This document shows, in pieces, positions 1 to 10,676 of a stretch of DNA of 37,306 nt. A program made the translations under genes and the position numbers. The notes under the pieces are model-generated. The model did no database searches. It worked only from the letters and a program-made list of their open reading frames with translations, and was not told the origin of the DNA. This DNA is from Balneolaceae bacterium (GTDB lineage: Bacteria > Bacteroidota > Rhodothermia > Balneolales > Balneolaceae), in NCBI GenBank assembly GCA_007127745.1, contig SKYV01000117.1:1-37306 (forward strand), read 5' to 3'. The first letter of the stretch is position 1; each line of letters opens with the position of its first letter.

Positions 1-588
1 CCCCAGGTTTTCAAGCAGGGCAGGCAGTGCGTGCGACCCGGCACCGTTTACGGCATCCACGGCAACGGTAAAGTTTTGCTGCCGGATGGCTTCCCGGTTG
101 ATATATGGCAGGTCCAGAATTTTTTGGATGTGATAATCAGTCAGCTCCTCGTCATAGGTAACCGAGCCGATTTCATCATACATTTTATATGAGAATTCTC
201 CTTTTTCGGCAATGTCAAGCACAGCACTTCCCTGGTCTGAATCCAGAAACTCACTTTTGTTATTCAGCAGTTTCAGCGCGTTCCATTCGGCCGGGTTGTG
301 GCTTGCCGTTAAAATAATTCCGCCTGAAGCGCTGTGTTTCAGAACACCCATCGCCACGGTAGGGGTTGTGGCAATTCCGGTTTTTACCACATTGCAGCCC
401 ACGCTCTGCAGGGTGGCACTAACAATATCTTCGCAGATTTGTCCGGTTATGCGCGAATCCCGGCCAACAACTACGGTGCCGCCATCCAGCCATGTGCCGT
501 AAGCTGCAGTGAAGGTGACAAGGTTTTCGGGGGTGAGGTGGGTTCCGAAAATTCCGCGAATTCCGGAAACAGAAATCATTAAAGCCAT
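1..588 (-). CDS. Phosphoglucosamine mutase/phosphomannomutase family protein, 3' part outside window
   Basis: Reverse-strand reading from ATG at 588 gives MALMISVSGIRGIFGTHLTPENLVT..., then GTVVVGRDSRITG and the catalytic-type TASHNPAEWN motif. The frame stays open to position 1. Confidence 0.88.
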   Translation of the reverse strand, partial: MALMISVSGIRGIFGTHLTPENLVTFTAAYGTWLDGGTVVVGRDSRITGQICEDIVSATLQSVGCNVVKTGIATTPTVAMGVLKHSASGGIILTASHNPAEWNALKLLNNKSEFLDSDQGSAVLDIAEKGEFSYKMYDEIGSVTYDEELTDYHIQKILDLPYINREAIRQQNFTVAVDAVNGAGSHALPALLENLG

Positions 589-666
589 AAAAATATTATT
601 TATTAATCAATTAGGTTAGATGTCAGTTCGGAATAATCATTCATCAAATATCGAACTCAACTTTTG

Positions 667-1212
667 TTAAGATCGGGGCAGCCATTTTGTTTCCTGATTA
701 CCGGCTTCCCGGTTCTCAAATCTGGCGAGTACAAAAAGCAGGTCGGAAAGACGGTTCAGATAAATAACTGCATCATCCGAAACGGGCTCAGAGGTTTTTA
801 ACTCTACCGTATGGCGCTCTGCCCTTCGGCAAACGGTGCGAGCCAGATGCAGCGCGGCACCCTGTGCAGAACCACCCGGTAGTATAAATGACGTCAGATC
901 TGGTAACTGCTCGTCCAGTTCATCAATCCAGCCTTCGAGCTGTTTTATCTGCGTGGATCCAATTCGTTCAATTTTTGATTTTTTTGACGGCAACGTTGCC
1001 AGATCGGCTCCCAAAACAAAAAGCTGTTCTTGAATATCGTTGAGGATGTCGCTGCCACGGCGGCTTACCGGATTTGAAAGTGCAATACCCAGCACGGAAT
1101 TGAGTTCATCGACCGTCCCGTATGCATGAATTCTGGCACTGTTTTTGGGTATGGTTGTGCCGCCAAACAGTGATGTTTGCCCCTTATCGCCTCTTTTCGT
1201 GTAAATTTTCAT
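667..1212 (-). CDS. Cob(I)yrinic acid a,c-diamide adenosyltransferase, PduO type
   Basis: 181 aa; MKIYTKRGDKGQTSLFGG...YGTVDELNSVLG and FILPGGSAQGAALHLARTVCRRAER motifs are typical of the PduO/MMAB family. Confidence 0.93.
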   Translation of the reverse strand: MKIYTKRGDKGQTSLFGGTTIPKNSARIHAYGTVDELNSVLGIALSNPVSRRGSDILNDIQEQLFVLGADLATLPSKKSKIERIGSTQIKQLEGWIDELDEQLPDLTSFILPGGSAQGAALHLARTVCRRAERHTVELKTSEPVSDDAVIYLNRLSDLLFVLARFENREAGNQETKWLPRS

Positions 1213-1319
1213 GATGAGAATGTTTAATGGTGATCGAAAGCAAATTTTGGAGTTGAAAATTCCTTATGATATCCAAAATCGAAAGAAAGGTAAAAAGCTT
1301 GTACGTGTTTATCAGAATT

Positions 1320-1937
1320 TTATTTCACGATATGAAATGTCTCCCCGGTAACATCAATGTCATCGAACAGATGGGCTGACTTTTTTAGTGCTGCAAGAAA
1401 ACGGTTGGCTTCCGATACGGGACATCCACATTTCAGGGTTACTTTTTCGAGATAGGATGAGTCCAGTTCAATCCAGGTAAAATCGTGTTTTAATTTGTCG
1501 ATCAAACCCTGGTGCGGGTAATCATACACAATTTTGAATGTTTTCACCGGAAGGATTTTATACAGCTTTGCCTGTTTAATGGTCAATTCGGCGGTATGGC
1601 CATACGTCTCAATCAAGCCGGCTTTACCGAGCTTGGTGCCTCCATAATAGCGAACTACAATCAGTACAATGTTGATCAGATTGTAAGCTTTGGCAGAGTT
1701 CAATATTGGGAGGCCGGCTGTTCCTCCGGGTTCTCCGTCATCGGAAGCAAACTCATCCGGTTCGTTTGGGTTTATCCGGTATGCATAGCAGTGATGTGTG
1801 GCTGTCGGGTGTTCTGCTTTGATGTTATTCAGGAACTGTTCAGCCTCATCGAGGGTGGTGGCAGGGGCCAGATATCCCAAAAACTTTGATCCTTTAACAC
1901 GGTAGTCCGAATGCCAGGTTTTTGTAACTGTATCCAT
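1320..1937 (-). CDS. YigZ/IMPACT (UPF0029) family protein
   Basis: 205 aa; KGSKFLGYLAP...THHCYAYR...SDDGEPGGTAGLPIL...VVRYYGGTKLGKAGLI signature. Confidence 0.93.
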   Translation of the reverse strand: MDTVTKTWHSDYRVKGSKFLGYLAPATTLDEAEQFLNNIKAEHPTATHHCYAYRINPNEPDEFASDDGEPGGTAGLPILNSAKAYNLINIVLIVVRYYGGTKLGKAGLIETYGHTAELTIKQAKLYKILPVKTFKIVYDYPHQGLIDKLKHDFTWIELDSSYLEKVTLKCGCPVSEANRFLAALKKSAHLFDDIDVTGETFHIVK

Positions 1938-2141
1938 CTGAACGGATTAAATTATTTTTGATAATTGTTTGGCAATTTAGACCCTTTCTGAATAAGCTAT
2001 TTTGGATAAAATGGTACGGTTATCCTTGCCTTTTATGGCAAAAGAAACGAATTTATTACTCTAAAACATAGGGGATTAAAAAGAAAGTACCCTGTTTCTT
2101 TAGAGTTAAAAGAGTCATTGTTTCACATCAAATAATAAAAT

Positions 2142-2849
2142 ATGCCATCTATCATCGAAGCGTTTCAGTCTCAGGTTGGCCGTAAAATTTTAACAGGTAT
2201 AACCGGATTTTTACTTGTCTTTTTTATCATTTTTCATCTTGTCGGAAATCTTGCCATATTTGGCGAGCCGGATGCCATGAACAGCTATTCGCATTTTTTG
2301 CATGAATTTGGTCCGATACTTTGGTTCGCCAGAATCGGGTTATTGGCTGTATTCGTCATTCATGCCTGGATTGGTATTTCCATCTGGCTGAAGAAAAGAA
2401 AGGCAAGGCCCGTAAATTATAATGTTTACAGCAGTAAAGGTGGGCCCAGTAAACAGGGGTTAAGCTCCCGCAGCATGGCGTTTACCGGAGTAGTACTGTT
2501 GATCTTTGTAATTTTTCACGTAAACACATTTGCCTTTGGAGATATGGGAACCGCCGAACTTGCCGACGGTACTCAGGTGCACGATATCAAAACCCTGGTG
2601 CTCGATACATTTCAAAATCCGTTGTATGCCTTCGGATACACATTTGTCATGATCCTGCTGGGTGCACATCTCGGGCACGGTATCTGGAGTGCATTTACAT
2701 CACTGACACTCAAAAGCAAGAAAGCCTCGGCTACCATCTATACGATTGGAATTATCGCTGCTGTAATTCTTGCAGTTGGATTTTTGTTTATTCCTCTCTA
2801 CATCTATTTTGGCGGAGGCTGCGAAGCTGCGCTCATCCAATGTAATTAA
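2142..2849 (+). CDS. sdhC: Succinate dehydrogenase cytochrome b subunit
   Basis: 235 aa multi-TM protein with conserved His-containing helices (FHLVGNL, IFHVNTF, HLGHGIWSA), directly upstream of sdhA and sdhB. Confidence 0.93.
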   Translation: MPSIIEAFQSQVGRKILTGITGFLLVFFIIFHLVGNLAIFGEPDAMNSYSHFLHEFGPILWFARIGLLAVFVIHAWIGISIWLKKRKARPVNYNVYSSKGGPSKQGLSSRSMAFTGVVLLIFVIFHVNTFAFGDMGTAELADGTQVHDIKTLVLDTFQNPLYAFGYTFVMILLGAHLGHGIWSAFTSLTLKSKKASATIYTIGIIAAVILAVGFLFIPLYIYFGGGCEAALIQCN

Positions 2850-2879
2850 CCAGTTTGTAACTTACAGATTTTTCAGATT

Positions 2880-4799
2880 ATGAAATTAGATCCAAAAATA
2901 CCTTCGGGACCATTAGAAGAGAAGTGGGACAGGCACTTAAAAGATATTAAGCTTGTTTCCCCAAACAATAAGAGAAAACATAATATCATTGTGGTTGGAA
3001 CCGGGCTTGCCGGTGCCTCGGCCGCAGCAAGCCTTGCAGAACTGGGCTACAACGTGCAAACATTTTCGATCATGGATTCGGCACGGCGGGCTCACAGTAT
3101 TGCTGCTCAGGGCGGAATTAATGCAGCGAAAAATTATCAAAACGACGGCGACAGCGTTTGGCGTCTTTTTTATGATACAATTAAAGGCGGCGATTATCGC
3201 AGCCGGGAAGCCAACGTTTACCGGCTGGCCCAAAACTCGAACCACATTATAGATCAGGCAGTGGCACAGGGCGTGCCGTTCGGACGTGAATACGGAGGCC
3301 TGCTCGATAACCGCTCTTTTGGTGGTGCTCAGGTATCCAGAACGTTTTATTCCCGTGGACAAACCGGCCAGCAGCTTCTTCTTGGAGCCTATCAGGCCAT
3401 GATGAAAGAAGTGTATTCCGGGAAAATCAAAGATTATCCGCGCCAGGAAATGCTCGACCTTGTTGTGGTTGATGGCGTAGCGCGTGGCATCATCACCAGA
3501 AACCTGGTTACCGGTGAAATTCAGAAATGGGAAGCCGATGCCGTTGTACTCTGCACCGGCGGATACGGCAACGTTTTTTACCTTTCCACAAACGCAAAAA
3601 ATTCGAATGCAACAGCCATGTGGAGATGCCACAAACGCGGTGCTGCATTTGCAAATCCATGCTTTGTGCAGATACATCCAACATGTATTCCGGTTTCGGG
3701 CGACTATCAGTCCAAACTGACACTGATGAGTGAAAGCCTTCGAAATGACGGCCGAGTGTGGGTGCCCAGAAAAAAAGGAGACAAACGCCCGCCTCACGAA
3801 ATCCCCGAAGATGAGCGCTATTATTATCTTGAAGAGCGCTATCCGAGTTTCGGAAATCTGGTGCCGCGTGATGTAGCCTCAAGAAATGCCAAACTGGTAA
3901 CCGACGATGGCCTCGGTGTTGGAGAAACCGGCCTTGCCGTTTATCTCGATTTCCGGGATGCCATTAAGCGTGATGGAATTGAAGTGATCCGTGCCAAGTA
4001 CGGCAACCTGTTTGATATGTATGAAAATATCACCGATGAAAACCCATACGAAACCCCGATGAGAATTTTCCCGGCGGTTCACTACACCATGGGCGGCCTT
4101 TGGGTGGATTACGACCTGATGAGTAATATTCCGGGACTATTTGTGGCCGGTGAAGCCAACTTCTCCGATCACGGTGCCAACAGGCTCGGAGCCAGTGCAC
4201 TGATGCAGGGACTCTCCGACGGATACTTTATTATCCCTTACACAATCGGAGACTATCTGGCCGGTACCGAACTGCCTAAAGTTGACACCGATCACGATGC
4301 ATTTAAAGAAGCAGCTGATTCTGCTTCCGGCCTTCTCGATAAACTGCTTGCCGTAAAAGGCAACAAAACCATTATCGAATTCCACAGAGAACTCGGTAAA
4401 ATTTTATGGGACAAAGTTGGAATTTCCAGAAGCAAGGAAGGACTCGAATCGGCCATTAAAGAGATTCGGGAACTGAGGGAGGAGTTCTGGCAAAACGTGA
4501 AAGTTCCGGGCGAAGCTAACTACTTTAACAAATATCTCGAGTATGCATCCCGTTTGGCCGATTATTTTGAGCTTGCTGAGCTGATGGCACTGGATGCATT
4601 AGACAGAAACGAATCCTGTGGCTGCCATCTGCGTGATGAGTATCAGACCGAAGATGGGGAAGCCATCCGAGATGATAAAGATTACGCCTTCGTATCGGCC
4701 TGGGAGTTTGTGGATGTAAATGGAGAACTCGAAACCAAACTTCACAAAGAACCTCTTGAGTTCGAATTTGTGGAAATGAAACAAAGAAGTTATAAATAA
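2880..4799 (+). CDS. sdhA: Succinate dehydrogenase flavoprotein subunit
   Basis: 639 aa; FAD-binding [40 protein letters not shown] and [12 protein letters not shown] motifs. Confidence 0.98.
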   Translation: MKLDPKIPSGPLEEKWDRHLKDIKLVSPNNKRKHNIIVVGTGLAGASAAASLAELGYNVQTFSIMDSARRAHSIAAQGGINAAKNYQNDGDSVWRLFYDTIKGGDYRSREANVYRLAQNSNHIIDQAVAQGVPFGREYGGLLDNRSFGGAQVSRTFYSRGQTGQQLLLGAYQAMMKEVYSGKIKDYPRQEMLDLVVVDGVARGIITRNLVTGEIQKWEADAVVLCTGGYGNVFYLSTNAKNSNATAMWRCHKRGAAFANPCFVQIHPTCIPVSGDYQSKLTLMSESLRNDGRVWVPRKKGDKRPPHEIPEDERYYYLEERYPSFGNLVPRDVASRNAKLVTDDGLGVGETGLAVYLDFRDAIKRDGIEVIRAKYGNLFDMYENITDENPYETPMRIFPAVHYTMGGLWVDYDLMSNIPGLFVAGEANFSDHGANRLGASALMQGLSDGYFIIPYTIGDYLAGTELPKVDTDHDAFKEAADSASGLLDKLLAVKGNKTIIEFHRELGKILWDKVGISRSKEGLESAIKEIRELREEFWQNVKVPGEANYFNKYLEYASRLADYFELAELMALDALDRNESCGCHLRDEYQTEDGEAIRDDKDYAFVSAWEFVDVNGELETKLHKEPLEFEFVEMKQRSYK

Positions 4800-4810
4800 C
4801 AGGATTTTTT

Positions 4811-5557
4811 ATGAGTGAGATGACAATCAACCTGAAAATTTGGCGACAAAAAAACGCAGACGATCCTGGCCGTTTTGAAGAATACAGGCTTCCGGAAGTG
4901 AACGAGCATATGTCGTTTTTGGAAATGCTGGATGTACTGAATGAAAAACTGATTAAAGAGGATAAAGATCCTGTTGAATTTGACTACGATTGCCGTGAAG
5001 GTATCTGTGGTTCGTGCAACCTGGTGATTAACGGCCGGGCACATGGCCCCAAGCACAAAACGGCGGTTTGCCAGCTTCATATGAGAAATTACAGCGACGG
5101 CGACACCATCGTAATCGAACCACCGCGGGCAGCAGCATTTCCCGTTATCAGAGACCTGGTGGTAGATCGAACTGCATTCGACAGAATCATTGAAGCAGGA
5201 GGATATATCAGCGTTGGAACAGGGGCAGCTCCGGAAGCTAACCTGATTCCTGTGCCGCGCGATACTTCCGAGGAAGCTTTTGACTACGCCACCTGTATCG
5301 GCTGTGGTGCCTGTGTGGCGGCCTGCCCGAACTCTTCGGCAGCACTCTTTACAGGAGCAAAAATTGCCCATCTAAACCTGTTGCCACAAGGGTCTCCGGA
5401 ACGGGAGAAACGCACCATTGCAATGGTAGAACAGATGGAAAATGAAGGCTTTGGCGATTGCTCCAACTATGCAGAGTGTGAGGCTGTTTGTCCTGTGGGT
5501 ATCAGTATTTCAGCCATTGCACAGATGCGGAAAGACTATATGAAGGCTGTTTTTTAG
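4811..5557 (+). CDS. sdhB: Succinate dehydrogenase iron-sulfur subunit
   Basis: 248 aa; [2Fe-2S] [23 protein letters not shown] and CEAVCPVGI clusters. Confidence 0.98.
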   Translation: MSEMTINLKIWRQKNADDPGRFEEYRLPEVNEHMSFLEMLDVLNEKLIKEDKDPVEFDYDCREGICGSCNLVINGRAHGPKHKTAVCQLHMRNYSDGDTIVIEPPRAAAFPVIRDLVVDRTAFDRIIEAGGYISVGTGAAPEANLIPVPRDTSEEAFDYATCIGCGACVAACPNSSAALFTGAKIAHLNLLPQGSPEREKRTIAMVEQMENEGFGDCSNYAECEAVCPVGISISAIAQMRKDYMKAVF

Positions 5558-5578
5558 CAAAAAGTCTTGACAAAACCT

Positions 5579-5599
5579 GTCTGCCTGATAGTGGCAGAC
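5579..5599. other. Perfect 7-bp stem hairpin (GTCTGCC-tgatagt-GGCAGAC)
   Basis: Read directly from sequence; lies between the sdhB stop and the terminator-like hairpin. Confidence 0.6.
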
Positions 5600-5611
5600 G
5601 TCATTAATTTC

Positions 5612-5650
5612 AAAAAAAGGGTGTGAGCAGTAGTTCACGCCCTTTTTTGT
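5612..5650 (+). terminator. Rho-independent terminator of sdhCAB
   Basis: aaaaaaagggtgtgagcagtagttcacgcccttttttgt: near-perfect stem followed by a T run, 55 bp after the sdhB stop. Confidence 0.85.
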
Positions 5651-5802
5651 GGATTTGTGTTTGCCAGGTAAAAAATTACTTCATTCGTTATAAATTCAAT
5701 GCAAACAGAGAAAAAGCCAAAATAAAACTTGAACAATCCACTGATTTTCTCTTTTTTAACTTCGACTGCATATAAAATCTATTAATTAAAAGGGGATGTG
5801 TT

Positions 5803-6534
5803 ATGAAAAAGGGGTTGTTATATATACTGTTTACTGTTCTGTTGTTTGGTTTTTCTGATATCAGAGCACAGGAGGTTCAGTTCGGGCTGGATTTTCAGGT
5901 CGGAGTTCCTCAAAACGAATTTAGTGATCAGCTTGGTGACCGGCTCGGAGTTGGCCTGGGCGGTTTCTTCGGGTATCGTTTTGGAAATACCCCGGTAATG
6001 CTTGGAGCCGATCTCGGTTTTATGAATTTTGGAACTGAAACACGTCAGGAACCCTGGAGCACTACAATTCCGGATGCTACGGTTGATGTTGAAAACAGCT
6101 ACAATTTGTTTCACGGAGATCTGCTGCTTCGGATCATCCCGCCCGAGCGTGCTTTCAGGCCGTTTGTCGACGGATTGTTTGGATTGAATTACTTTTTTAC
6201 GGAAACCAAAATCAGAGACCGCGGCACAACAGGAGCCGATGATGTGATTGCCAGTGACACAAATTTCAGGGATACGGCGATGAGTTATGGTTTTGGGGGT
6301 GGCTTTCAGTTACGTATATATAGTGACGACGGAAGCGGAAATAATGGAGAAAGTGCCACACAAACTCCTTATTCAGTTCATCTGCATTTTCAAGGTCGGT
6401 ATATGATAGGGCAGGAAGCCGAATACCTAAGAGAAGGCTCGATTAATATTGACAATGGAACTGTCACCTATGATGTATTGCAATCCGAAACCGATTTGTT
6501 GCATTTCCAGGTAGGGATTACCGTAAGTTTGTAA
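5803..6534 (+). CDS. Outer-membrane beta-barrel protein
   Basis: 243 aa; signal peptide (MKKGLLYILFTVLLFGFSDIRAQ), alternating beta-strand pattern (GVGLGGFFGYRFG, YGFGGGFQLRIYS), and C-terminal strand ending LHFQVGITVSL. Confidence 0.78.
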   Translation: MKKGLLYILFTVLLFGFSDIRAQEVQFGLDFQVGVPQNEFSDQLGDRLGVGLGGFFGYRFGNTPVMLGADLGFMNFGTETRQEPWSTTIPDATVDVENSYNLFHGDLLLRIIPPERAFRPFVDGLFGLNYFFTETKIRDRGTTGADDVIASDTNFRDTAMSYGFGGGFQLRIYSDDGSGNNGESATQTPYSVHLHFQGRYMIGQEAEYLREGSINIDNGTVTYDVLQSETDLLHFQVGITVSL

Positions 6535-6615
6535 GAACAATTCATTTTAAGAGAGATCACTTTGATGTAACAAATCTGAAATCACTCTTCTGTTTCTTCT
6601 GTAATTGATTTAATA

Positions 6616-8556
6616 TTGGGTGGTATGGATGAAGTGAATTTACAAAAGGCAGAAGAAGTACTAAAAAAGTACTGGGGATACGAATCATTCCGTGAGGGTC
6701 AGAAAATGGCCATTCAGTCGGTACTTGAGGGAAAAGATACACTGGTTCTTTTCCCCACGGGTGGTGGTAAATCGCTGTGTTACCAGGTTCCATCGTTGAT
6801 GCTCGATGGGCTTACTGTTGTACTTTCCCCTCTTGTTGCATTGATGCAGGATCAGGTTGAGCATCTGAAGAAAATCGGGATACGTGCCACTTTCATTAAT
6901 AGTACACTGCCGGGATATGAAGTTGAACAGCGTCTGGTTAATGCCCGGAACGGTATGTACAAAATGCTCTATATTGCCCCGGAGCGATTATCAACCAATC
7001 TGTGGAAAGTTGAAGAACCAAACCTGAACATCAAACTGGTAGCCATCGACGAGGCTCACTGTATTTCGGAATGGGGCCACGATTTCAGGCCGGCTTACCG
7101 TAATATCCGTGAAGAATTATCAAACACTCCGGAAGAAACCCGCTGGATAGCATTAACAGCCACCGCCACCCCCGAAGTGCGTAAAGATCTTCTGGAAGTA
7201 CTGAAGTTTGAAAATCCTGCCACTATCACCAGTGGATTCAAAAGAGAAAACCTGCACTGGTGGGTAACAGAGAGCGAAAACAAGCAAAAGGTTTTAAAAA
7301 AATCTGTACAAAAAGCAGCAAAACTGGGCAGTGGTATTGTTTATGCATCCACCCGGCGGGATTGCAACCATTGGGCGGATTGGTTCAACAAAACCGGAGT
7401 GAAGAGTGAACCGTATCATGCAGGACTTGCAAGCGATCAGCGAAAAACCGTACAACACGCCTGGGTGGAGGGCAGCCTTCCTCTTGTTGTGGCAACCAAT
7501 GCATTCGGAATGGGAATTGACAAGGCCGACTGCCGTTTTGTGATTCACCATACGATGCCGTTTTCTTTGGAGTCTTACTATCAGGAGGCAGGCCGTGCAG
7601 GCAGAGACGGGAAGGTGAGCTATCCTGTGCTTTTATTCAAAAAAAGCGATATTGATTATTTGGAAAACCGGATCAAACAATCCTATCCGGATTACGAAAC
7701 CCTTCAAAAGGTGTATAATGCGCTTTGTGATGAGCTTGACCTTGCTGTAGGCAGCGAACACGAAGAGCCTGATACCGTCAGTTTCAGCAATGTTGCCAGG
7801 CGCATTGCAATTACAGAAGGCCGCCTTAATACAGCATTACATCTTCTGCAGCGGCTTGGTTTGCTGCATCTTGTGGAATTACGAGAACCGAGAGTGGGAA
7901 TCAAGTTTATCGCCAGTCCCGACTATCTTCTTGATTTTGTAAATAATGCGGAACCTAAAAAAGGAGAATTTCTGGATAAACTTTATCGCATGCTTGGCCC
8001 TCAATCTGTTCATGAATTTATCTATATGCGGGAATCCGTGCTGGTTAACAAACTGGAGGTAACATCCAGGCAACTGCAAAAAGCGTTGAATGTATTTTCC
8101 GGGTACGATCAGATTTTACAGTATAAATGGCAGGGAGAAACTCACCTGGTTCAGATTGCCGAAGCCCGAATGAAGAAATTACAGATCGATCACAAATCAG
8201 CCTATCAATACAAAGATGTACTGCTGAAAAAACTCGAATACATGGCGAGATATGCTGTGACATCTGAGTGCAGGGAAGTTTTTTTGCGCACCTATTTTGG
8301 AGAAACCGATTGCAAACCGTGTGGCAATTGTGATAACTGCCGGGCAAAAAGCAAGAGAGATGTTTCCATCAGTAATCGTGATTTGGAAAAAATCATCGGG
8401 TATTTGGCCGAAGGAGATAAATCAGCACGGGAAATTGCAGAACATACCGGGTGGACATCGGAAAAACTAAAAAAAGCGGTGTCTTACATGGTTCGTGAAG
8501 AAATGATTGTTGTAAATGAGGGCAATACGGAAAGTTATCGGTTAAGAATCCGCTGA
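6616..8556 (+). CDS. recQ: RecQ-family ATP-dependent DNA helicase
   Basis: 646 aa; FPTGGGKSLCYQVP (Walker A), DEAHCISEWGHDFRP, QEAGRAGRDG, and zinc-binding cysteines C...CKPCGNCDNC of the RQC region. Confidence 0.95.
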   Translation: MGGMDEVNLQKAEEVLKKYWGYESFREGQKMAIQSVLEGKDTLVLFPTGGGKSLCYQVPSLMLDGLTVVLSPLVALMQDQVEHLKKIGIRATFINSTLPGYEVEQRLVNARNGMYKMLYIAPERLSTNLWKVEEPNLNIKLVAIDEAHCISEWGHDFRPAYRNIREELSNTPEETRWIALTATATPEVRKDLLEVLKFENPATITSGFKRENLHWWVTESENKQKVLKKSVQKAAKLGSGIVYASTRRDCNHWADWFNKTGVKSEPYHAGLASDQRKTVQHAWVEGSLPLVVATNAFGMGIDKADCRFVIHHTMPFSLESYYQEAGRAGRDGKVSYPVLLFKKSDIDYLENRIKQSYPDYETLQKVYNALCDELDLAVGSEHEEPDTVSFSNVARRIAITEGRLNTALHLLQRLGLLHLVELREPRVGIKFIASPDYLLDFVNNAEPKKGEFLDKLYRMLGPQSVHEFIYMRESVLVNKLEVTSRQLQKALNVFSGYDQILQYKWQGETHLVQIAEARMKKLQIDHKSAYQYKDVLLKKLEYMARYAVTSECREVFLRTYFGETDCKPCGNCDNCRAKSKRDVSISNRDLEKIIGYLAEGDKSAREIAEHTGWTSEKLKKAVSYMVREEMIVVNEGNTESYRLRIR

Positions 8557-8927
8557 CGGATGGAGTCCGGAGCTTCAATATTTTGCCTTCGGTGTTCTTC
8601 TTCGGCTTCGCTTATTTTATCTCTTTCTTCCCGTATAATCTGATTGATTCTTTCCAGTCGTTCAAGCTGTTCATCAAGGTCGTTTTCGTAATATTCGTGC
8701 GATAGAGAAAACTCTTCTTCGGTAACTCCATAAAAGTCATATATTTTTGCACGTAAATCATCTCGTGTCTGATTTTCTTCCAGCAGATTTCTGTCCATTT
8801 GATTGACAATGGCAAATTCGATGAACATCCTTTCGTAGGTCTCTTCATCAATCACATGTTCGGGGACGGAGTCGGTACAGGCAACAAATAACAGAAAAAA
8901 GGCAGAAATAGTTAAAATCCGCTTCAT
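8535..8927 (-). CDS. Small lipoprotein, DUF4296-like
   Basis: 130 aa; lipoprotein signal peptide MKRILTISAFFLLFVAC, then a charged helical body. 3' end overlaps the 3' end of recQ convergently. Confidence 0.72.
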   Translation of the reverse strand: MKRILTISAFFLLFVACTDSVPEHVIDEETYERMFIEFAIVNQMDRNLLEENQTRDDLRAKIYDFYGVTEEEFSLSHEYYENDLDEQLERLERINQIIREERDKISEAEEEHRRQNIEAPDSIRQRILNR

Positions 8928-9640
8928 GATTCATCCGGGTTTTTCGGATTTAACGGACGAAGAGCAATTTCATTGACCAGAAAATTGTCGGGTGTTTCAA
9001 GCAGATGGATCAGGGTATCTGCAACGTCATCTGGTTGCAACATATTTGAATGAGTGCCTCCAAACTGGTCGAAAAAACTGGTGGCAATGGAGCCGGGAAA
9101 CATGGTTGTTACTTTAATTTTATCGTATCGGAGCTCCTTAAACAGTGCTTCGCTGAATCCCCTCAGGCCAAATTTAGTGGCATTATATCCGGATAGCTGC
9201 GGATTTCCAAGCAGGCCCGCCACAGAAGCAATATTCACAATGTGGCAATGCCCGTCATATTTTTTCATCAGGGGCACGACCTCTCGTGTGAGATAGAAAA
9301 CACCGTTCAGGTTTGTGTTTACCATGGTATGCCAGTCATCCAGCGAAACGTCTTCTACATTTCCAAAGAGCCCGAGTCCGGCATTATTAATCAAAATATG
9401 CGGGTTTTCATCTCCTGAAAATTGGCTTTTAATCCAGGATCTGATTTCTTCATGCCGTGTTACATCAGCCTGAATGGGGGAGAATTGATTGCCCAGTTCA
9501 TTTTGAATTTCCATCAGACGATTCAGGCGTCTTGCCAGCCCGTATACTTTCGCCCCTCTCTCAATCAACTTTTTACTGAAGGAAATGCCGATTCCACTGC
9601 TCGCCCCGGTTACAATGGCAATTTTATTGCTTAAATCCAT
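8924..9640 (-). CDS. Short-chain dehydrogenase/reductase (SDR) family oxidoreductase
   Basis: 238 aa; IVTGASSGIG, NNAGLG, YNATKFGLRG (YxxxK). Overlaps the downstream lipoprotein by 4 bp. Confidence 0.93.
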   Translation of the reverse strand: MDLSNKIAIVTGASSGIGISFSKKLIERGAKVYGLARRLNRLMEIQNELGNQFSPIQADVTRHEEIRSWIKSQFSGDENPHILINNAGLGLFGNVEDVSLDDWHTMVNTNLNGVFYLTREVVPLMKKYDGHCHIVNIASVAGLLGNPQLSGYNATKFGLRGFSEALFKELRYDKIKVTTMFPGSIATSFFDQFGGTHSNMLQPDDVADTLIHLLETPDNFLVNEIALRPLNPKNPDES

Positions 9641-9737
9641 ATTTACTCTTTACTATTGCTTACATTAACATTTAGAATTTGTATAAACTGCTTAGACGTT
9701 TCAAATTTAACAAACAATCCGACTGCAGCGTTTAAAA

Positions 9738-10493
9738 TTGCAAGATCAGCGAAAAACGGATGAAATGAAACCTATTTATCTTGATATCGGAAATACGAAC
9801 GCAAAAGTGACAGAATATACAGGGTCAGAATGGAGAGTGCTGTTTTCCGATTCCATCCGGCAAGTAGAGGCTCTTGTCGAAATTTTTCAAACACAATTTT
9901 CTACCCGCAAAGTGATAGCCAGCTCCGTACGCCGGGATATTACAAAGCAATTAAAACAACGGCTGCCTGATTTCAGGTTCAGGGAGATCCGCTTTAGTGA
10001 TATTCCCGCAATGCAACTTAATTACAATACACCTCAAACCCTGGGAATGGATCGTTTTTTGACGTGCCTGGGAGCTGTTTCTCAAACAAATCAGTCTGCC
10101 GTGGTGATTGATGCGGGCAGTGCCTGCACGGTAGATTTTATGACGGCGGATTTTGTATTTCAGGGAGGGGTGATTTTTCCCGGGCTGAAAGTACTGAAAA
10201 GAACTTTTAACGAGGAATTACCTGAGCTGCCGGTTCCAAAGCCGGAAATACCGGATGAATGGCCGGGCAGGTCCACCGAAGATTCTATCCGGTGGGGATT
10301 ATATGGCGGATACAAGGCTGCTCTGCAAAAATTTATCGATAAATACAGGGAGAATAATCCTGAGTTGACCATTTACCTGACCGGGGGGAGTGCTGCCGAT
10401 GTTCAGCTATTGTTTGAAGCAGAAGTAGAGTTTAGTGTCAATCCGTTTTTATTGTTTGAGGGGATGAAAGTAGCATCGGAACGGTGGCTATAA
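9738..10493 (+). CDS. coaX: Type III pantothenate kinase (start may be Met at 9765)
   Basis: 251 aa; YLDIGNTNAK, LGMDRFLTCLGA, VIDAGSACTVDFM, FPGLKVL, YLTGGSA motifs. Confidence 0.92.
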   Translation: MQDQRKTDEMKPIYLDIGNTNAKVTEYTGSEWRVLFSDSIRQVEALVEIFQTQFSTRKVIASSVRRDITKQLKQRLPDFRFREIRFSDIPAMQLNYNTPQTLGMDRFLTCLGAVSQTNQSAVVIDAGSACTVDFMTADFVFQGGVIFPGLKVLKRTFNEELPELPVPKPEIPDEWPGRSTEDSIRWGLYGGYKAALQKFIDKYRENNPELTIYLTGGSAADVQLLFEAEVEFSVNPFLLFEGMKVASERWL

Positions 10494-10676
10494 AAACTAT
10501 CAGCATAAGATCAATGCACTGTCGGTGTCGGATCTGTGCCATTTCAAGGCTTATCAACGGATAGAATTGACCGATGCAGGGCACTCTATAGATATCTGGT
10601 GTCCATGCCTGAATCAGTAGCCTGTTTGGAGTTTGAGATTTCTTCTAAATTTTGGCCAGCACTTGAAAACAAGATC

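Noticed and set aside
212-582. Plus-strand ORFs at window start
   Set aside because: The minus strand encodes a phosphohexomutase with catalytic motifs through this region.
1213-1319. Possible cobalamin riboswitch upstream of the PduO-type gene
   Set aside because: No B12-box-like conserved element could be recognised.
2937-3797. 286-aa minus-strand ORF opposite sdhA
   Set aside because: Fully antisense to a confidently identified gene; composition looks like a shadow frame and has no recognisable domain.
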